A DNA stretch of 42,344 bases, taken from NCBI RefSeq assembly GCF_007197645.1, contig NZ_VKGK01000043.1, forward strand, positions 1 to 42,344, in the 5' to 3' direction. Shown here one piece after another: positions 1-7,348 of this stretch. The notes beneath the pieces were generated by a model. It searched no databases. It saw only the letters and a list, made by a program, of their open reading frames with translations, and was not told the DNA's origin. A program made the translations under genes and the position numbers. Origin of the DNA: Shewanella hanedai (lineage in GTDB: Bacteria > Pseudomonadota > Gammaproteobacteria > Enterobacterales > Shewanellaceae). Every line of letters begins with the position of its first letter. Positions within the stretch are counted from its first letter, which is position 1.

Positions 1-2
1 TT

Positions 3-101
3 ATGAGTTCATTCAACGTAGAAGTAGGCAGCCAAAAACACTCCTTACAGGCGAGTTTTAGCGGTTCTGATCCTGTGTTAACGAGCTTAACCGTAGAATA
101 A
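3..101 (+). other. Possible short or truncated reading frame (32 codons)
   Basis: An ATG opens at position 3 and runs 32 codons to TAA at 99-101. The first ~17 residues (beginning MSSFNVEVGSQKHS) look like ordinary protein. The remainder lies inside the palindromic element at 51-149. No upstream sequence is available, so a ribosome binding site cannot be judged. It could be the N-terminus of a gene cut off by insertion of the repeat, or a chance frame. I do not recognise the family. Confidence 0.2.
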
Positions 102-149
102 CTATGCTCTTCACTCGTTGCCTTGCTTCAGGACCGCTAAACTCTCGCT
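51..149. repeat. Imperfect ~100-nt palindrome, possibly a dispersed element
   Basis: Nested inverted arms are visible: GCGAGTTTTAGCGGT at 51-65 against ACCGCTAAACTCTCGC at 133-148, TCCTG (71-75) against CAGGA (129-133), and AACGAG (80-85) against CTCGTT (114-119). Together they could fold into one long cruciform or RNA hairpin. It contains no long ORF, and its size and structure fit a MITE-like or REP-like intergenic repeat. That class is an inference, since there is no second copy in this window. Confidence 0.5.
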
Positions 150-221
150 GAGCGATCAAATCTTTATACTGATTGGTATTATGCAACTGTATCCTCTCCT
201 TTTTCTATTAGCCTTACACAT

Positions 222-251
222 AAAAAAAGCCCGCCGACTAGGCGAGCTTTT
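222..251 (-). terminator. Rho-independent terminator of the RND operon
   Basis: On the minus strand the stem GCTCGCC (one G-U pair) / GGCGGGC with a 5-nt loop is followed by seven T. It lies about 35 nt past the stop of the RND permease, so it should end the adaptor-permease transcript. Confidence 0.85.
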
Positions 252-284
252 CACTAAATAATCAAACAAATCAGTTTAATAGAA

Positions 285-3200
285 TTACTCCGCCTTAGGC
301 TGCCCCTTAAACTTCTCTCTCATCGTCTGCATCATCACGTAGAACACTGGCACTAACAGAGTCCCCACTATGGTTGCTGCTAACATACCGCCAAATACAG
401 AGTAACCAAGCGCGCGGCGACTGCCTGCACCAGCACCGGTTGCAAGCACCAGTGGCAGAACTCCCAATAGGAAGGAGAATGCCGTCATCAATACAGCACG
501 GAAACGCAGTCTTGCAGCAGTTTCTCCCGCATCGAGAATACTCTTGCCCTCCTCTCTTAACTGCTTAGCAAACTCCACAATCAAGATGGCATTCTTACAA
601 GCAAGACCAATCAAGAGCACTAAACCAATTTGCGCATACAAGTTCAGATCTGAGCCCACCAGCAAGATATTCAAAAATGCACCCAATACCGCAATCGGTA
701 CAGCCAAAATAACCGCAAATGGGATGGTCCAACTCTCATACTGAGCCACTAGGAATAGATACGTAAAGATGAGCGCTAATCCGAAAATTAACGGCGCTAA
801 GTTACCCGCCTTAATTTCCTGATAGGTCTGTCCAGTCCATTCGAAGGTGTAACCGCTAGGAAGCGTCTCGTTTGCCGCTCTTTCCATCGCAGTAATCGCG
901 TCTCCAGAGCTAAAGCCTTCAGCCGGAAATCCATTAATGGTCGTTGAGTTGAACATGTTGTAAGAGTTCATCACATCAGGACCTAGAATTGGCGTCACCT
1001 TAACTAACGTACTTAGCGGCACCATCTCTCCAGTGTTGGAACGCACATAGAACTTAGAGATATCTTGATCAGAATTACGGAACTCCCCTTCAGCTTGTAA
1101 AATAACCCTGAACACTTTACCAAAGCGATTGAAGTCGTTGACATACATAGACCCCAACATCGTCTGCATCGTCGTAAATATCTCATTAAGTGATATCCCC
1201 ATCGCTTTAGCTTTATCCCTGTCGACATCCACATACATCTGTGGAACATCGGCGCGGAAGTTACTAAATGCCATGGCAATCTCAGGCTGCTCATTGGCCT
1301 TCATAATCAAAGCACGCATCACTGAAGCAAGCTCTTGAGGTGTTCGCCCTTGTGTATCTTGCAACACAAATTCAAATCCACCTACACTGCCCACACCAGG
1401 AATAGGCGGCAGTGAAAAAGCCATAGCCTTCACTGAAGGGTTCGCCGAGTATTTGGCCTGTAACTTAGCCACAATGGCAGCTTCAACCATGTCAGGCGAG
1501 TCTCGCTCATCCCATGAGGAGAGAGAAACAATCATCAAGCCACCATTAGAGGAGACTGAACCAGATAAGATACTAAAACCACTGGCATGAATCACGTTCT
1601 CAACGCCCGGCTCCGCTAACGTAAGTTCAACCAGATCCTTCATCACCGCTTCTGTACGGTTCAAAGAGGCGCCATCAGGAAGCTGAATATCAACCATGAA
1701 GGCTTTCTTATCTTCCATAGGCACAAAGCCCGATGGCAAGATTTTCGCAATACCTCCAGTAGCCGCAATCAAACAAGCATAAACAACTAAGACTAAACCA
1801 AGCTTACGAGTCAGTGATGAAACCAACCACATATACTTGCCAGTCACACGTTCAAAGTACTTGTTAAAGCCCGCATGGAAACCTTTAGTGTGCTTCTTTG
1901 GTGGTCGTAACAGCGACGCACAAAGCGCAGGACTAAGTGTCAGTGCATTGATTGATGAGATAAGAACAGAGATACAGATGGTCACAGAGAACTGTGCGTA
2001 CATCTGGCCAGTAATACCAGGCATCACCGCAGTCGGTGCAAATACCGCCAGCAGAACTAAGGTGGTCGCAATAACAGGCCCCGTCACCTCTTTCATCGCT
2101 TTAATGGTGGCATCTTTCGGTGAGAGTCCCTCATCTTGCATCAGACGAGTCACGTTCTCGACCACCACAATCGCGTCATCCACCACAATACCAATCGCTA
2201 AGATCAGTGCGAATAACGACACGGTATTGATGCTCATTCCGAAGGCGAGCAAAAAGGCAAATGTACCAATCAATGAAACAGGGATCGCAATGGCCGGAAT
2301 AAGTGTGGAACGTACATCTTGCAAGAAGATAAACACCACAAAAACCACAAGTGCCACCGAAATAAACAGGGTTTGCACGACCTCATCAATTGACGTTTCA
2401 ACAAACTCAGTGGTGTCGTATAACACCTCGTAGCCAAGATCTTGCGGAAAACGCTCTGCAAGTTTTGCCATCTCAGCTTTAACAGCTTTACCAACATCCA
2501 GTGCGTTAGCATCCGGAGACTGATAAATAGCGATAATCGCCGACGGCTTATTGTTCAACTTACCTTGAGCATCATAAGTCTGAGAGCCCAGTTCAACACG
2601 AGCCACATCACCCACAATCACTTTCGAGCCATCATTGTTGGCGCGGATCATGACGTTCCTAAACTCTTTAGGATCTTTCAAGCGTCCCTTGGTCTGGAGT
2701 GTGTATTGAAACTGTTGATCTGGATCCACCGGTGCGGCGCCAATACGGCCCGCTGCCACTTGGATGTTTTGCTCTTGCAGTGCACCAATCACATCTTTGG
2801 CGGTGACGCCCAAACTTGCCATCTTGTTTGGATCAAGCCAGATACGGATCGCATAATCGAGCGAACCAATCACCTGAACCTTAGAGACACCATCTTGACG
2901 GGCTAATGCGTCGGTTACATTCAACCCCGCATAGTTGGTAATAAACAGAGAATCAAAAGTCTCATCGGGGGACACTAAGTTCACCACCATCAAGATATTA
3001 GCACTCTGTTTTTCGACGTTAACGCCCTGACGCTTAACCTCTTCGGGCAGCCTTGGCATCGCCTGCTGAACACGGTTTTGTACTTTAACCTGAGCCATAT
3101 CAGGATCGGTACCCACCTCAAACGTCACACTCAAAGAGTAACTGCCATCATTGGCACTCTTTGATTGCATGTAGAGCATGCCTTCAACACCGTTCACTTC

Positions 3201-3404
3201 AGCTTCAATCGGCTGCGCAATGGTGTCTTTAACGATATTGGCACTGGCGCCAGAATAGCTGGTCGAAACGTTAATCTGTGGTGGAGCAATCTCCGGAAAT
3301 TCCGCAACAGACAAAATAGGAATGGAGATAAGACCTACAATTGTCAGCACAATGGCAATGACAAAAGCAAACTTAGGTCTTTTAATAAAGAATTCACTAA
3401 TCAT
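285..3404 (-). CDS. RND multidrug efflux permease, HAE1 (AcrB/MexB) family
   Basis: Inner-membrane proton-driven pump that exports hydrophobic or amphiphilic compounds, working with the adjacent adaptor and an outer-membrane TolC-type channel. At 1039 residues it is full length for the family, with the usual two halves of a membrane helix, a large periplasmic loop and a helix bundle. It begins MISEFFIKRPKFAFV, a typical N-terminal helix. The proton-relay aspartates are present as D409-D410 in the motif GIVVDDAIVVVENV, and the matching lysine is K937 in GLACKNAILIVEFAK. It lies about 25 nt downstream of the adaptor gene, in an operon with it. No TolC gene and no TetR or MarR regulator is adjacent, so the outer-membrane partner must be encoded elsewhere. 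The substrate cannot be read from sequence. Confidence 0.95.
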   Translation of the reverse strand: MISEFFIKRPKFAFVIAIVLTIVGLISIPILSVAEFPEIAPPQINVSTSYSGASANIVKDTIAQPIEAEVNGVEGMLYMQSKSANDGSYSLSVTFEVGTDPDMAQVKVQNRVQQAMPRLPEEVKRQGVNVEKQSANILMVVNLVSPDETFDSLFITNYAGLNVTDALARQDGVSKVQVIGSLDYAIRIWLDPNKMASLGVTAKDVIGALQEQNIQVAAGRIGAAPVDPDQQFQYTLQTKGRLKDPKEFRNVMIRANNDGSKVIVGDVARVELGSQTYDAQGKLNNKPSAIIAIYQSPDANALDVGKAVKAEMAKLAERFPQDLGYEVLYDTTEFVETSIDEVVQTLFISVALVVFVVFIFLQDVRSTLIPAIAIPVSLIGTFAFLLAFGMSINTVSLFALILAIGIVVDDAIVVVENVTRLMQDEGLSPKDATIKAMKEVTGPVIATTLVLLAVFAPTAVMPGITGQMYAQFSVTICISVLISSINALTLSPALCASLLRPPKKHTKGFHAGFNKYFERVTGKYMWLVSSLTRKLGLVLVVYACLIAATGGIAKILPSGFVPMEDKKAFMVDIQLPDGASLNRTEAVMKDLVELTLAEPGVENVIHASGFSILSGSVSSNGGLMIVSLSSWDERDSPDMVEAAIVAKLQAKYSANPSVKAMAFSLPPIPGVGSVGGFEFVLQDTQGRTPQELASVMRALIMKANEQPEIAMAFSNFRADVPQMYVDVDRDKAKAMGISLNEIFTTMQTMLGSMYVNDFNRFGKVFRVILQAEGEFRNSDQDISKFYVRSNTGEMVPLSTLVKVTPILGPDVMNSYNMFNSTTINGFPAEGFSSGDAITAMERAANETLPSGYTFEWTGQTYQEIKAGNLAPLIFGLALIFTYLFLVAQYESWTIPFAVILAVPIAVLGAFLNILLVGSDLNLYAQIGLVLLIGLACKNAILIVEFAKQLREEGKSILDAGETAARLRFRAVLMTAFSFLLGVLPLVLATGAGAGSRRALGYSVFGGMLAATIVGTLLVPVFYVMMQTMREKFKGQPKAE

Positions 3405-3429
3405 GACGTAACCTTATCTTGATAGATGA

Positions 3430-4593
3430 CTATTGAGGAGCTGATACAGACTCTTTAAAAGGGATGATCTCTTGCTCAACCGCTTTCACCTGAATGCCTG
3501 GACGAATTTTCTGTAACCCATCTACCACGAGTCGCTCACCGTCTTTAAGGCCACTTAATACACGCCAATCAATACCGAATCGCTCACCTAACTCAACAAT
3601 ACGTTTCTCAACTTCATCTTTATCATTTAGCACCATCACAAAACGGCCCTGTTGATCTTCTTGAACCGCAGACTGAGGGATAAGTAACGCATTCTCTTTA
3701 ACGGGAGATTCGATGATTAACGTCACAAACATGCCAGGCAACATAAACTTATCTTCATTTTTGAACGTCGCGCGAATAGGCAAAGTTCCCGTTGCTGCAT
3801 CAACTCGGTTACTGACAAAATCCACATAACCTGTTTCAGAAAAAAGACTGCCGTTAGGGAGACGTAAGCTAATGACGATATCGGAGATATCTATCTCTTT
3901 TTTCGCCGCTTTAGCAAAGTTTTGACGAGCATTTATCAAGGCTTTTTCAGCGACTTGAAAATTAACCCACATAGGTTGTAGTTGAACTAGACTGGCCATC
4001 TCAGAGTTAGAGCTGATGATGTCACCCGTACTCACTTTAGCGTTACTAATACGACCCGAGATTGGCGCATAAATTTTGGTGTAACTCAGTTGTAATTCAG
4101 CGCCTTGAACCGCGGCCTCTGCTTGAACAACACCCGCTGCAGTGGTGAGTTTACGTGTTGTCAGCTCATCCATGTCCTGAGCGCTTATCATGCCATCAGG
4201 CAGTAATCGACGACCACGTTCCCAGTTCATAACAGCTACATCACGTGAAGCGAATGCTTGTTTTAATACAGCCTTATGTTGAGCCAGTTCAGCAGCATAA
4301 GTGGCAGGGTCTATCTCGAACAACAGATCACCTTTGTTGATATCGTCACCTTCAACAAAAGCGCGATTTAATAACTGTCCCTGTATTTGAGATTTTATCA
4401 TCACATCTTCAGAAGCATGAGTACGGCCCACTATCTCCGTTTTAGATTGTATCTCTTCTGTTTTAGCCGTATTAACAATCACACTCGGCAGCATCGCTTG
4501 CTGAGGTGCAGAGGCTTCACCACAGGCCGTTAACTGCAATCCCAAAACGAGAAAGACGCACCACTTTAATTTTGAAACGGTTTGAGCAACCAT
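3430..4593 (-). CDS. RND efflux periplasmic adaptor (membrane fusion protein)
   Basis: Links the inner-membrane RND pump to the outer-membrane channel. The N-terminus is a lipoprotein signal ending LQLTAC, with lipidation Cys at residue 24, so the mature protein is probably anchored in the inner membrane. A barrel-sandwich (lipoyl-like) half starts around residue 60, then an alpha-helical hairpin (about 100-160), then beta-barrel and membrane-proximal domains. The 387-residue length is normal. It is first in a two-gene operon with the permease. The ATG is preceded by a CCGGAGG-type Shine-Dalgarno sequence a few bases upstream. Family assignment is firm; substrates are unknown. Confidence 0.93.
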   Translation of the reverse strand: MVAQTVSKLKWCVFLVLGLQLTACGEASAPQQAMLPSVIVNTAKTEEIQSKTEIVGRTHASEDVMIKSQIQGQLLNRAFVEGDDINKGDLLFEIDPATYAAELAQHKAVLKQAFASRDVAVMNWERGRRLLPDGMISAQDMDELTTRKLTTAAGVVQAEAAVQGAELQLSYTKIYAPISGRISNAKVSTGDIISSNSEMASLVQLQPMWVNFQVAEKALINARQNFAKAAKKEIDISDIVISLRLPNGSLFSETGYVDFVSNRVDAATGTLPIRATFKNEDKFMLPGMFVTLIIESPVKENALLIPQSAVQEDQQGRFVMVLNDKDEVEKRIVELGERFGIDWRVLSGLKDGERLVVDGLQKIRPGIQVKAVEQEIIPFKESVSAPQ

Positions 4594-4636
4594 TTAGGCC
4601 TCCGGTAGATAGGGTAAACTTATAATTAATCTAGAA

Positions 4637-4665
4637 ATTATACTCAGATAAGCTGTTATTTAACA
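4637..4665 (-). promoter_or_regulatory. Candidate sigma-70 promoter for the RND operon
   Basis: On the minus strand a perfect TATAAT -10 (4637-4642) stands 17 bp from a weak -35, TGTTAA (4660-4665). It lies about 45 nt upstream of the adaptor start. The -35 is poor, so an activator may be needed. Confidence 0.45.
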
Positions 4666-4921
4666 CCGATTTACAAACTTATTTCACAAAAACAACAGAT
4701 TGGCACCATAACTAAAGCCAAACACTGCCGCAGTGACTTGTATGATCAAACTAAAGGCTTTCATTAGTTGTTGCTTTATTAACCAAGCAAAAAACAATAA
4801 TCTAAAATGAGATCTAGCACATAGTTATCGCCAATTAACTCATGCTAAAAATAGAAATAGAGAAGCTTATAGATGATGTCTTAACAAGTTATTTTTTAAA
4901 TAAGTAAAGACGAATTAAGAG

Positions 4922-4951
4922 TTGACCGAATACAAAAGCAATGTCTATGAT
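4922..4951 (+). promoter_or_regulatory. Candidate sigma-70 promoter
   Basis: TTGACC (4922-4927), an 18-bp spacer and TATGAT (4946-4951) lie about 35 nt upstream of the ATG at 4987. Both hexamers match the consensus at 5 of 6 positions. Confidence 0.55.
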
Positions 4952-4986
4952 GGCATTAGTATCCGCATATAGAAGGTAGGTAGCAT

Positions 4987-5355
4987 ATGACAGCAATTTC
5001 TCATGTTTACAACTATACAGTTCGATGCCCGCACATAAAGGATCCGTCTCACCCAACCACTTGGCAAAATCATGTTGAATTCAATCAATCATGTGAAATC
5101 GGCTTAAATAGACTGACTAAATGGCATGGTCGTTCTGGTCACCGAGTACTTGAAGTTGATGGTTTTGTGGTTCGAGAAGCTGACACTGAAAGCGCCTATT
5201 TCGCGATGCAAACCAGCCGACTCAAAGGTGACGGCCATGCAATTGTGACGTTTAAAATCTTTATGGGTGATGAAACAAAAGACACATCAGTTCAAGAGAT
5301 CATGCAATATCTTATCGAAGATTATGGTAAGAAAATCGCTGATATTCAACTTTAG
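4987..5355 (+). CDS. Conserved-looking protein of unknown function, 122 aa
   Basis: I do not recognise a family. The start follows an AAGGTAGG Shine-Dalgarno at suitable distance, a promoter candidate lies upstream and a terminator downstream, so it is a real single-gene unit. The protein has no signal peptide or membrane segment and is probably cytoplasmic. Its middle is rich in His, Arg and Gly (KWHGRSGHR around residues 44-52), and its C-terminal half looks like alternating beta strands ending in a helix (QEIMQYLIEDYGKKI). It has two cysteines (positions 14 and 36) but no recognisable metal site. It may be a lineage-restricted protein. Confidence 0.7.
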   Translation: MTAISHVYNYTVRCPHIKDPSHPTTWQNHVEFNQSCEIGLNRLTKWHGRSGHRVLEVDGFVVREADTESAYFAMQTSRLKGDGHAIVTFKIFMGDETKDTSVQEIMQYLIEDYGKKIADIQL

Positions 5356-5394
5356 TTCCTATTACTGCATTCATTGATTTCTTAAGGTTATAAT

Positions 5395-5425
5395 ACCGTC
5401 TCTTCATTGAGGCGGTTTCCCTTTT
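5395..5425 (+). terminator. Rho-independent terminator
   Basis: The stem ACCGTCTC (5395-5402) / GAGGCGGT (5409-5416) has one G-U pair, a 6-nt loop and a T-rich tail. It lies 40 nt past the 122-aa gene. Confidence 0.65.
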
Positions 5426-5545
5426 CTCCTGCAATATCTTGCGCCTTAATTTTTCAACCTCTATTCCTTTAAAATATACCCACGCTCTTTTTATTTTCCC
5501 CAAAAGGGATAATATCAATACCACGAACCACCCACTGATATAAAC

Positions 5546-5764
5546 ATGATGTCAAAAACATTGAATCTAGCACTCATACTCGCAGTTCTCATTAGCTTGT
5601 CCGCCTGTGCGGAGTTAAAAGAGACTGGCAGATCTATAGGTCAAAGCACCAAGGAAGTCACCACCGAAATTGGCCATGCCACCCGAGATGCGACTAAGGC
5701 TATCGGTCACGCTTCGCGCGATGCGGTAAAATCTGTCAATGATGATCTCAGCAAGAAAGACTGA
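5546..5764 (+). CDS. Small lipoprotein with 11-residue amphipathic repeats
   Basis: A 72-residue exported lipoprotein. The signal segment ends LISLSAC, with lipidation Cys at residue 21. The mature part is a nearly pure amphipathic helix containing two close copies of an 11-residue unit, EIGHATRDATK and AIGHASRDAVK, a periodicity seen in LEA-like and apolipoprotein-like helices. It probably lies along an envelope membrane surface; the exact role is unknown. Either of two adjacent ATG codons (5546 or 5549) could start it, and no strong Shine-Dalgarno is visible. It is followed by a 13-bp perfect hairpin shared with the convergent thioesterase gene. Confidence 0.75.
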   Translation: MMSKTLNLALILAVLISLSACAELKETGRSIGQSTKEVTTEIGHATRDATKAIGHASRDAVKSVNDDLSKKD

Positions 5765-5774
5765 GACTCATGAC

Positions 5775-5808
5775 ATGATATCGCTCGCACTCATCCGAGC
5801 GATATCAT
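5775..5808. terminator. 13-bp perfect hairpin between convergent genes
   Basis: The arms at 5775-5787 and 5796-5808 (ATGATATCGCTCG and its complement) are perfect with an 8-nt loop. There is no T-tract on either side, so it may block RNA decay or cause weak bidirectional termination rather than act as a classical terminator. Confidence 0.5.
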
Positions 5809-5813
5809 TAACA

Positions 5814-6182
5814 TTAAGCCGCGTTAGCCCTAATCCCATGTGGCGTCGGTAACCCTTTTTCATCGACATTAACAAATACCATTTTATTGATGCTCACAAT
5901 GGGTAAATGCGACACTTTACTCCTGACTTCGCACCTAACCGTAATAGAGCTGCTTCCGGCACTGATTAATTCAAGCCCAAACTCAATCACATCACCTTGT
6001 TTCGACGGCGTCATGAAATTGATCTCAGAAATCAACTTAGTCACCAACTGTTGACTCTTCATCTGACAGCCAGCAAAAATTGCAGCCTCCTCATCAATCC
6101 AGCTCAATAGTTGTCCACCGAAAAGTGAATTCGCCGGGTTTAAGTGTTCAGGTTTAATAAATCTGCGACTGTAATATTTCAT
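5814..6182 (-). CDS. Hotdog-fold acyl-CoA thioesterase (YciA/BFIT-like)
   Basis: Hydrolyses acyl-CoA thioesters to free acid and CoA in the cytoplasm. At 122 residues it is the size of a single hotdog domain. The family motif is clear: NPANSLFGGQLLSWIDEEAA at residues 15-34, with the catalytic-type acidic residue D30 at the start of the hotdog helix. The region around residues 48-58 (KLISEINFMTP) matches the second strand of the family. Chain-length preference cannot be predicted. It is a monocistronic gene convergent with the small lipoprotein. Confidence 0.85.
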   Translation of the reverse strand: MKYYSRRFIKPEHLNPANSLFGGQLLSWIDEEAAIFAGCQMKSQQLVTKLISEINFMTPSKQGDVIEFGLELISAGSSSITVRCEVRSKVSHLPIVSINKMVFVNVDEKGLPTPHGIRANAA

Positions 6183-6530
6183 ATCATGCCCCTTTGTGAA
6201 TAAGTCGCCACTTCAAAAGTGACAAAGAGTTAACCATTAACCTTCAATACTAAGATCAAGATTAATACTCACAAATAGGTAGCAAGTTAAGTACCAACTA
6301 ATAAACTAAACAAATACAAGGCATTATAAATTCCTCAATTAAAATCAATGCACCAAACTTGCACAGTTCTCAATAATACAGTGCAACTTGTATCAAAATT
6401 TTGCTGTCATTAGGCTAAAAGTGGTAAAATCGATGCGTTAAATTTACTGCTCTCCTTTAGTAAACTAACCAATCACTTTATGACTCTTCTTGAGCGCCAT
6501 AGCCTCTTTTTACCAACGAAAACTAAGCTG
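6183..6530. other. Intergenic region (348 nt) between divergent genes
   Basis: Spacer between the thioesterase (-) and the PhnD-like gene (+). It contains an inverted repeat TTGCAC (6359-6364) / GTGCAA (6381-6386) and one isolated CTGTCAT (6404-6410) that matches a PhoB half-site. It lacks the second half-site needed for a Pho box. No gene or RNA was recognised. Confidence 0.5.
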
Positions 6531-7334
6531 ATGAATACTTTGAAATTGACCTCTTGCATGGCGGGCAACGCCGATCCTTTTGTTAACGCGTTAACAGAGT
6601 ACCTCTCTGAGAAGTTACAACGTTCAATAGAGCCAATCCTCGATATCAGCTGGCAAGAAAGGGAGCTGAGATTCGATAGTGGAGAGATAGATATCTGCTG
6701 GATCTGTGGTCTCCCCTACGCTTGGAAAGCTGATAAACCTGATAGTACAATCGAGCTGTTGACCACCCCTGTACTTAAAGCAAGTCGTTATCAAAACCTT
6801 GCGGTTTATTACTCCGACATTGTGGTTCCCGTTGACAGCCACATTCAGACCTTTGCCGATCTCAAAGGAGCAAGCTGGGCCTACAACGAGCCAAACTCAC
6901 ACTCAGGCAGCTATTTGATGAGAAGTCATTTGGCCAAACTCGGGCTAGATAGCAGTTATTTAGGCAAGGTTACCGAATCTGGCGCCCACCAGCAGTCAAT
7001 TGTCATGCTGCTTAATGGTCTAGTGGATGCGTCAGCCATCGACAGCTGGGTTTTAGAGTTGGAGCTAGCACGAGATCCTTCGTTAAAATCAAAGATTCGA
7101 ATTATCGATACCTTAGGACCTAGCGGTTTTCCGCCATTTATTGTCTCAAAGCATGTTCCGCAAGCATTACGTCAAGCACTGAGGCAAGCCATGTTAACCA
7201 TGGATCAAGACCCATTGGGTCGTAAGATATTAGACTCAGTGCAGATATCTCACTTCACCCAAAATGAAGACAAAGATTACGACTCTATTCGCCACATGGC
7301 ACAACAAGCGCAACGAATAGAGTGGACACAGTAA
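6531..7334 (+). CDS. PhnD-like phosphate/phosphite/phosphonate-type binding protein, no signal peptide
   Basis: Belongs to the periplasmic-binding-protein fold (type 2) family of PhnD/PtxB-like proteins. The start MNTLKLTSCMAGNADPF and the inner motif DICWICGLPYAW are typical, as is the hinge region around SGAHQQSIVMLLNGLVDASAIDSW. From ATG 6531 it is about 267 residues. An in-frame ATG at 6480 would add 17 residues but lacks a Shine-Dalgarno and does not create a signal peptide. With no export signal and no ABC permease or ATPase nearby, it is probably not a classical transport component. Stand-alone cytosolic members exist, but their ligand is uncertain. It is convergent with the BCCT gene, only 14 nt apart. 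Confidence 0.75.
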   Translation: MNTLKLTSCMAGNADPFVNALTEYLSEKLQRSIEPILDISWQERELRFDSGEIDICWICGLPYAWKADKPDSTIELLTTPVLKASRYQNLAVYYSDIVVPVDSHIQTFADLKGASWAYNEPNSHSGSYLMRSHLAKLGLDSSYLGKVTESGAHQQSIVMLLNGLVDASAIDSWVLELELARDPSLKSKIRIIDTLGPSGFPPFIVSKHVPQALRQALRQAMLTMDQDPLGRKILDSVQISHFTQNEDKDYDSIRHMAQQAQRIEWTQ

Positions 7335-7348
7335 TACAATTAGTCTGA

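Larger units (their letters stand above)
4594..4986. other. Intergenic region between divergent units (393 nt)
   Basis: AT-rich spacer between the RND operon (-) and the small unknown gene (+). Apart from the two promoter candidates listed separately I see no gene: the longest short frame from ATG 4742 is about 22 codons without a Shine-Dalgarno. No clear regulator operator could be recognised. Confidence 0.6.

Noticed and set aside
1837..2433. 198-codon plus-strand frame
   Set aside because: Lies wholly antisense to the RND permease, with no ribosome binding site and Thr/Ser/Ile-rich shadow composition.
5312..5524. Minus-strand 70-codon lysine-rich frame
   Set aside because: It starts with GTG without a Shine-Dalgarno, overlaps the 3' end of the 122-aa gene and runs through a terminator hairpin.
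6404..6410. Perfect CTGTCAT PhoB half-site upstream of the PhnD-like gene
   Set aside because: The positions 11 bp either side do not match; a single half-site is expected by chance.
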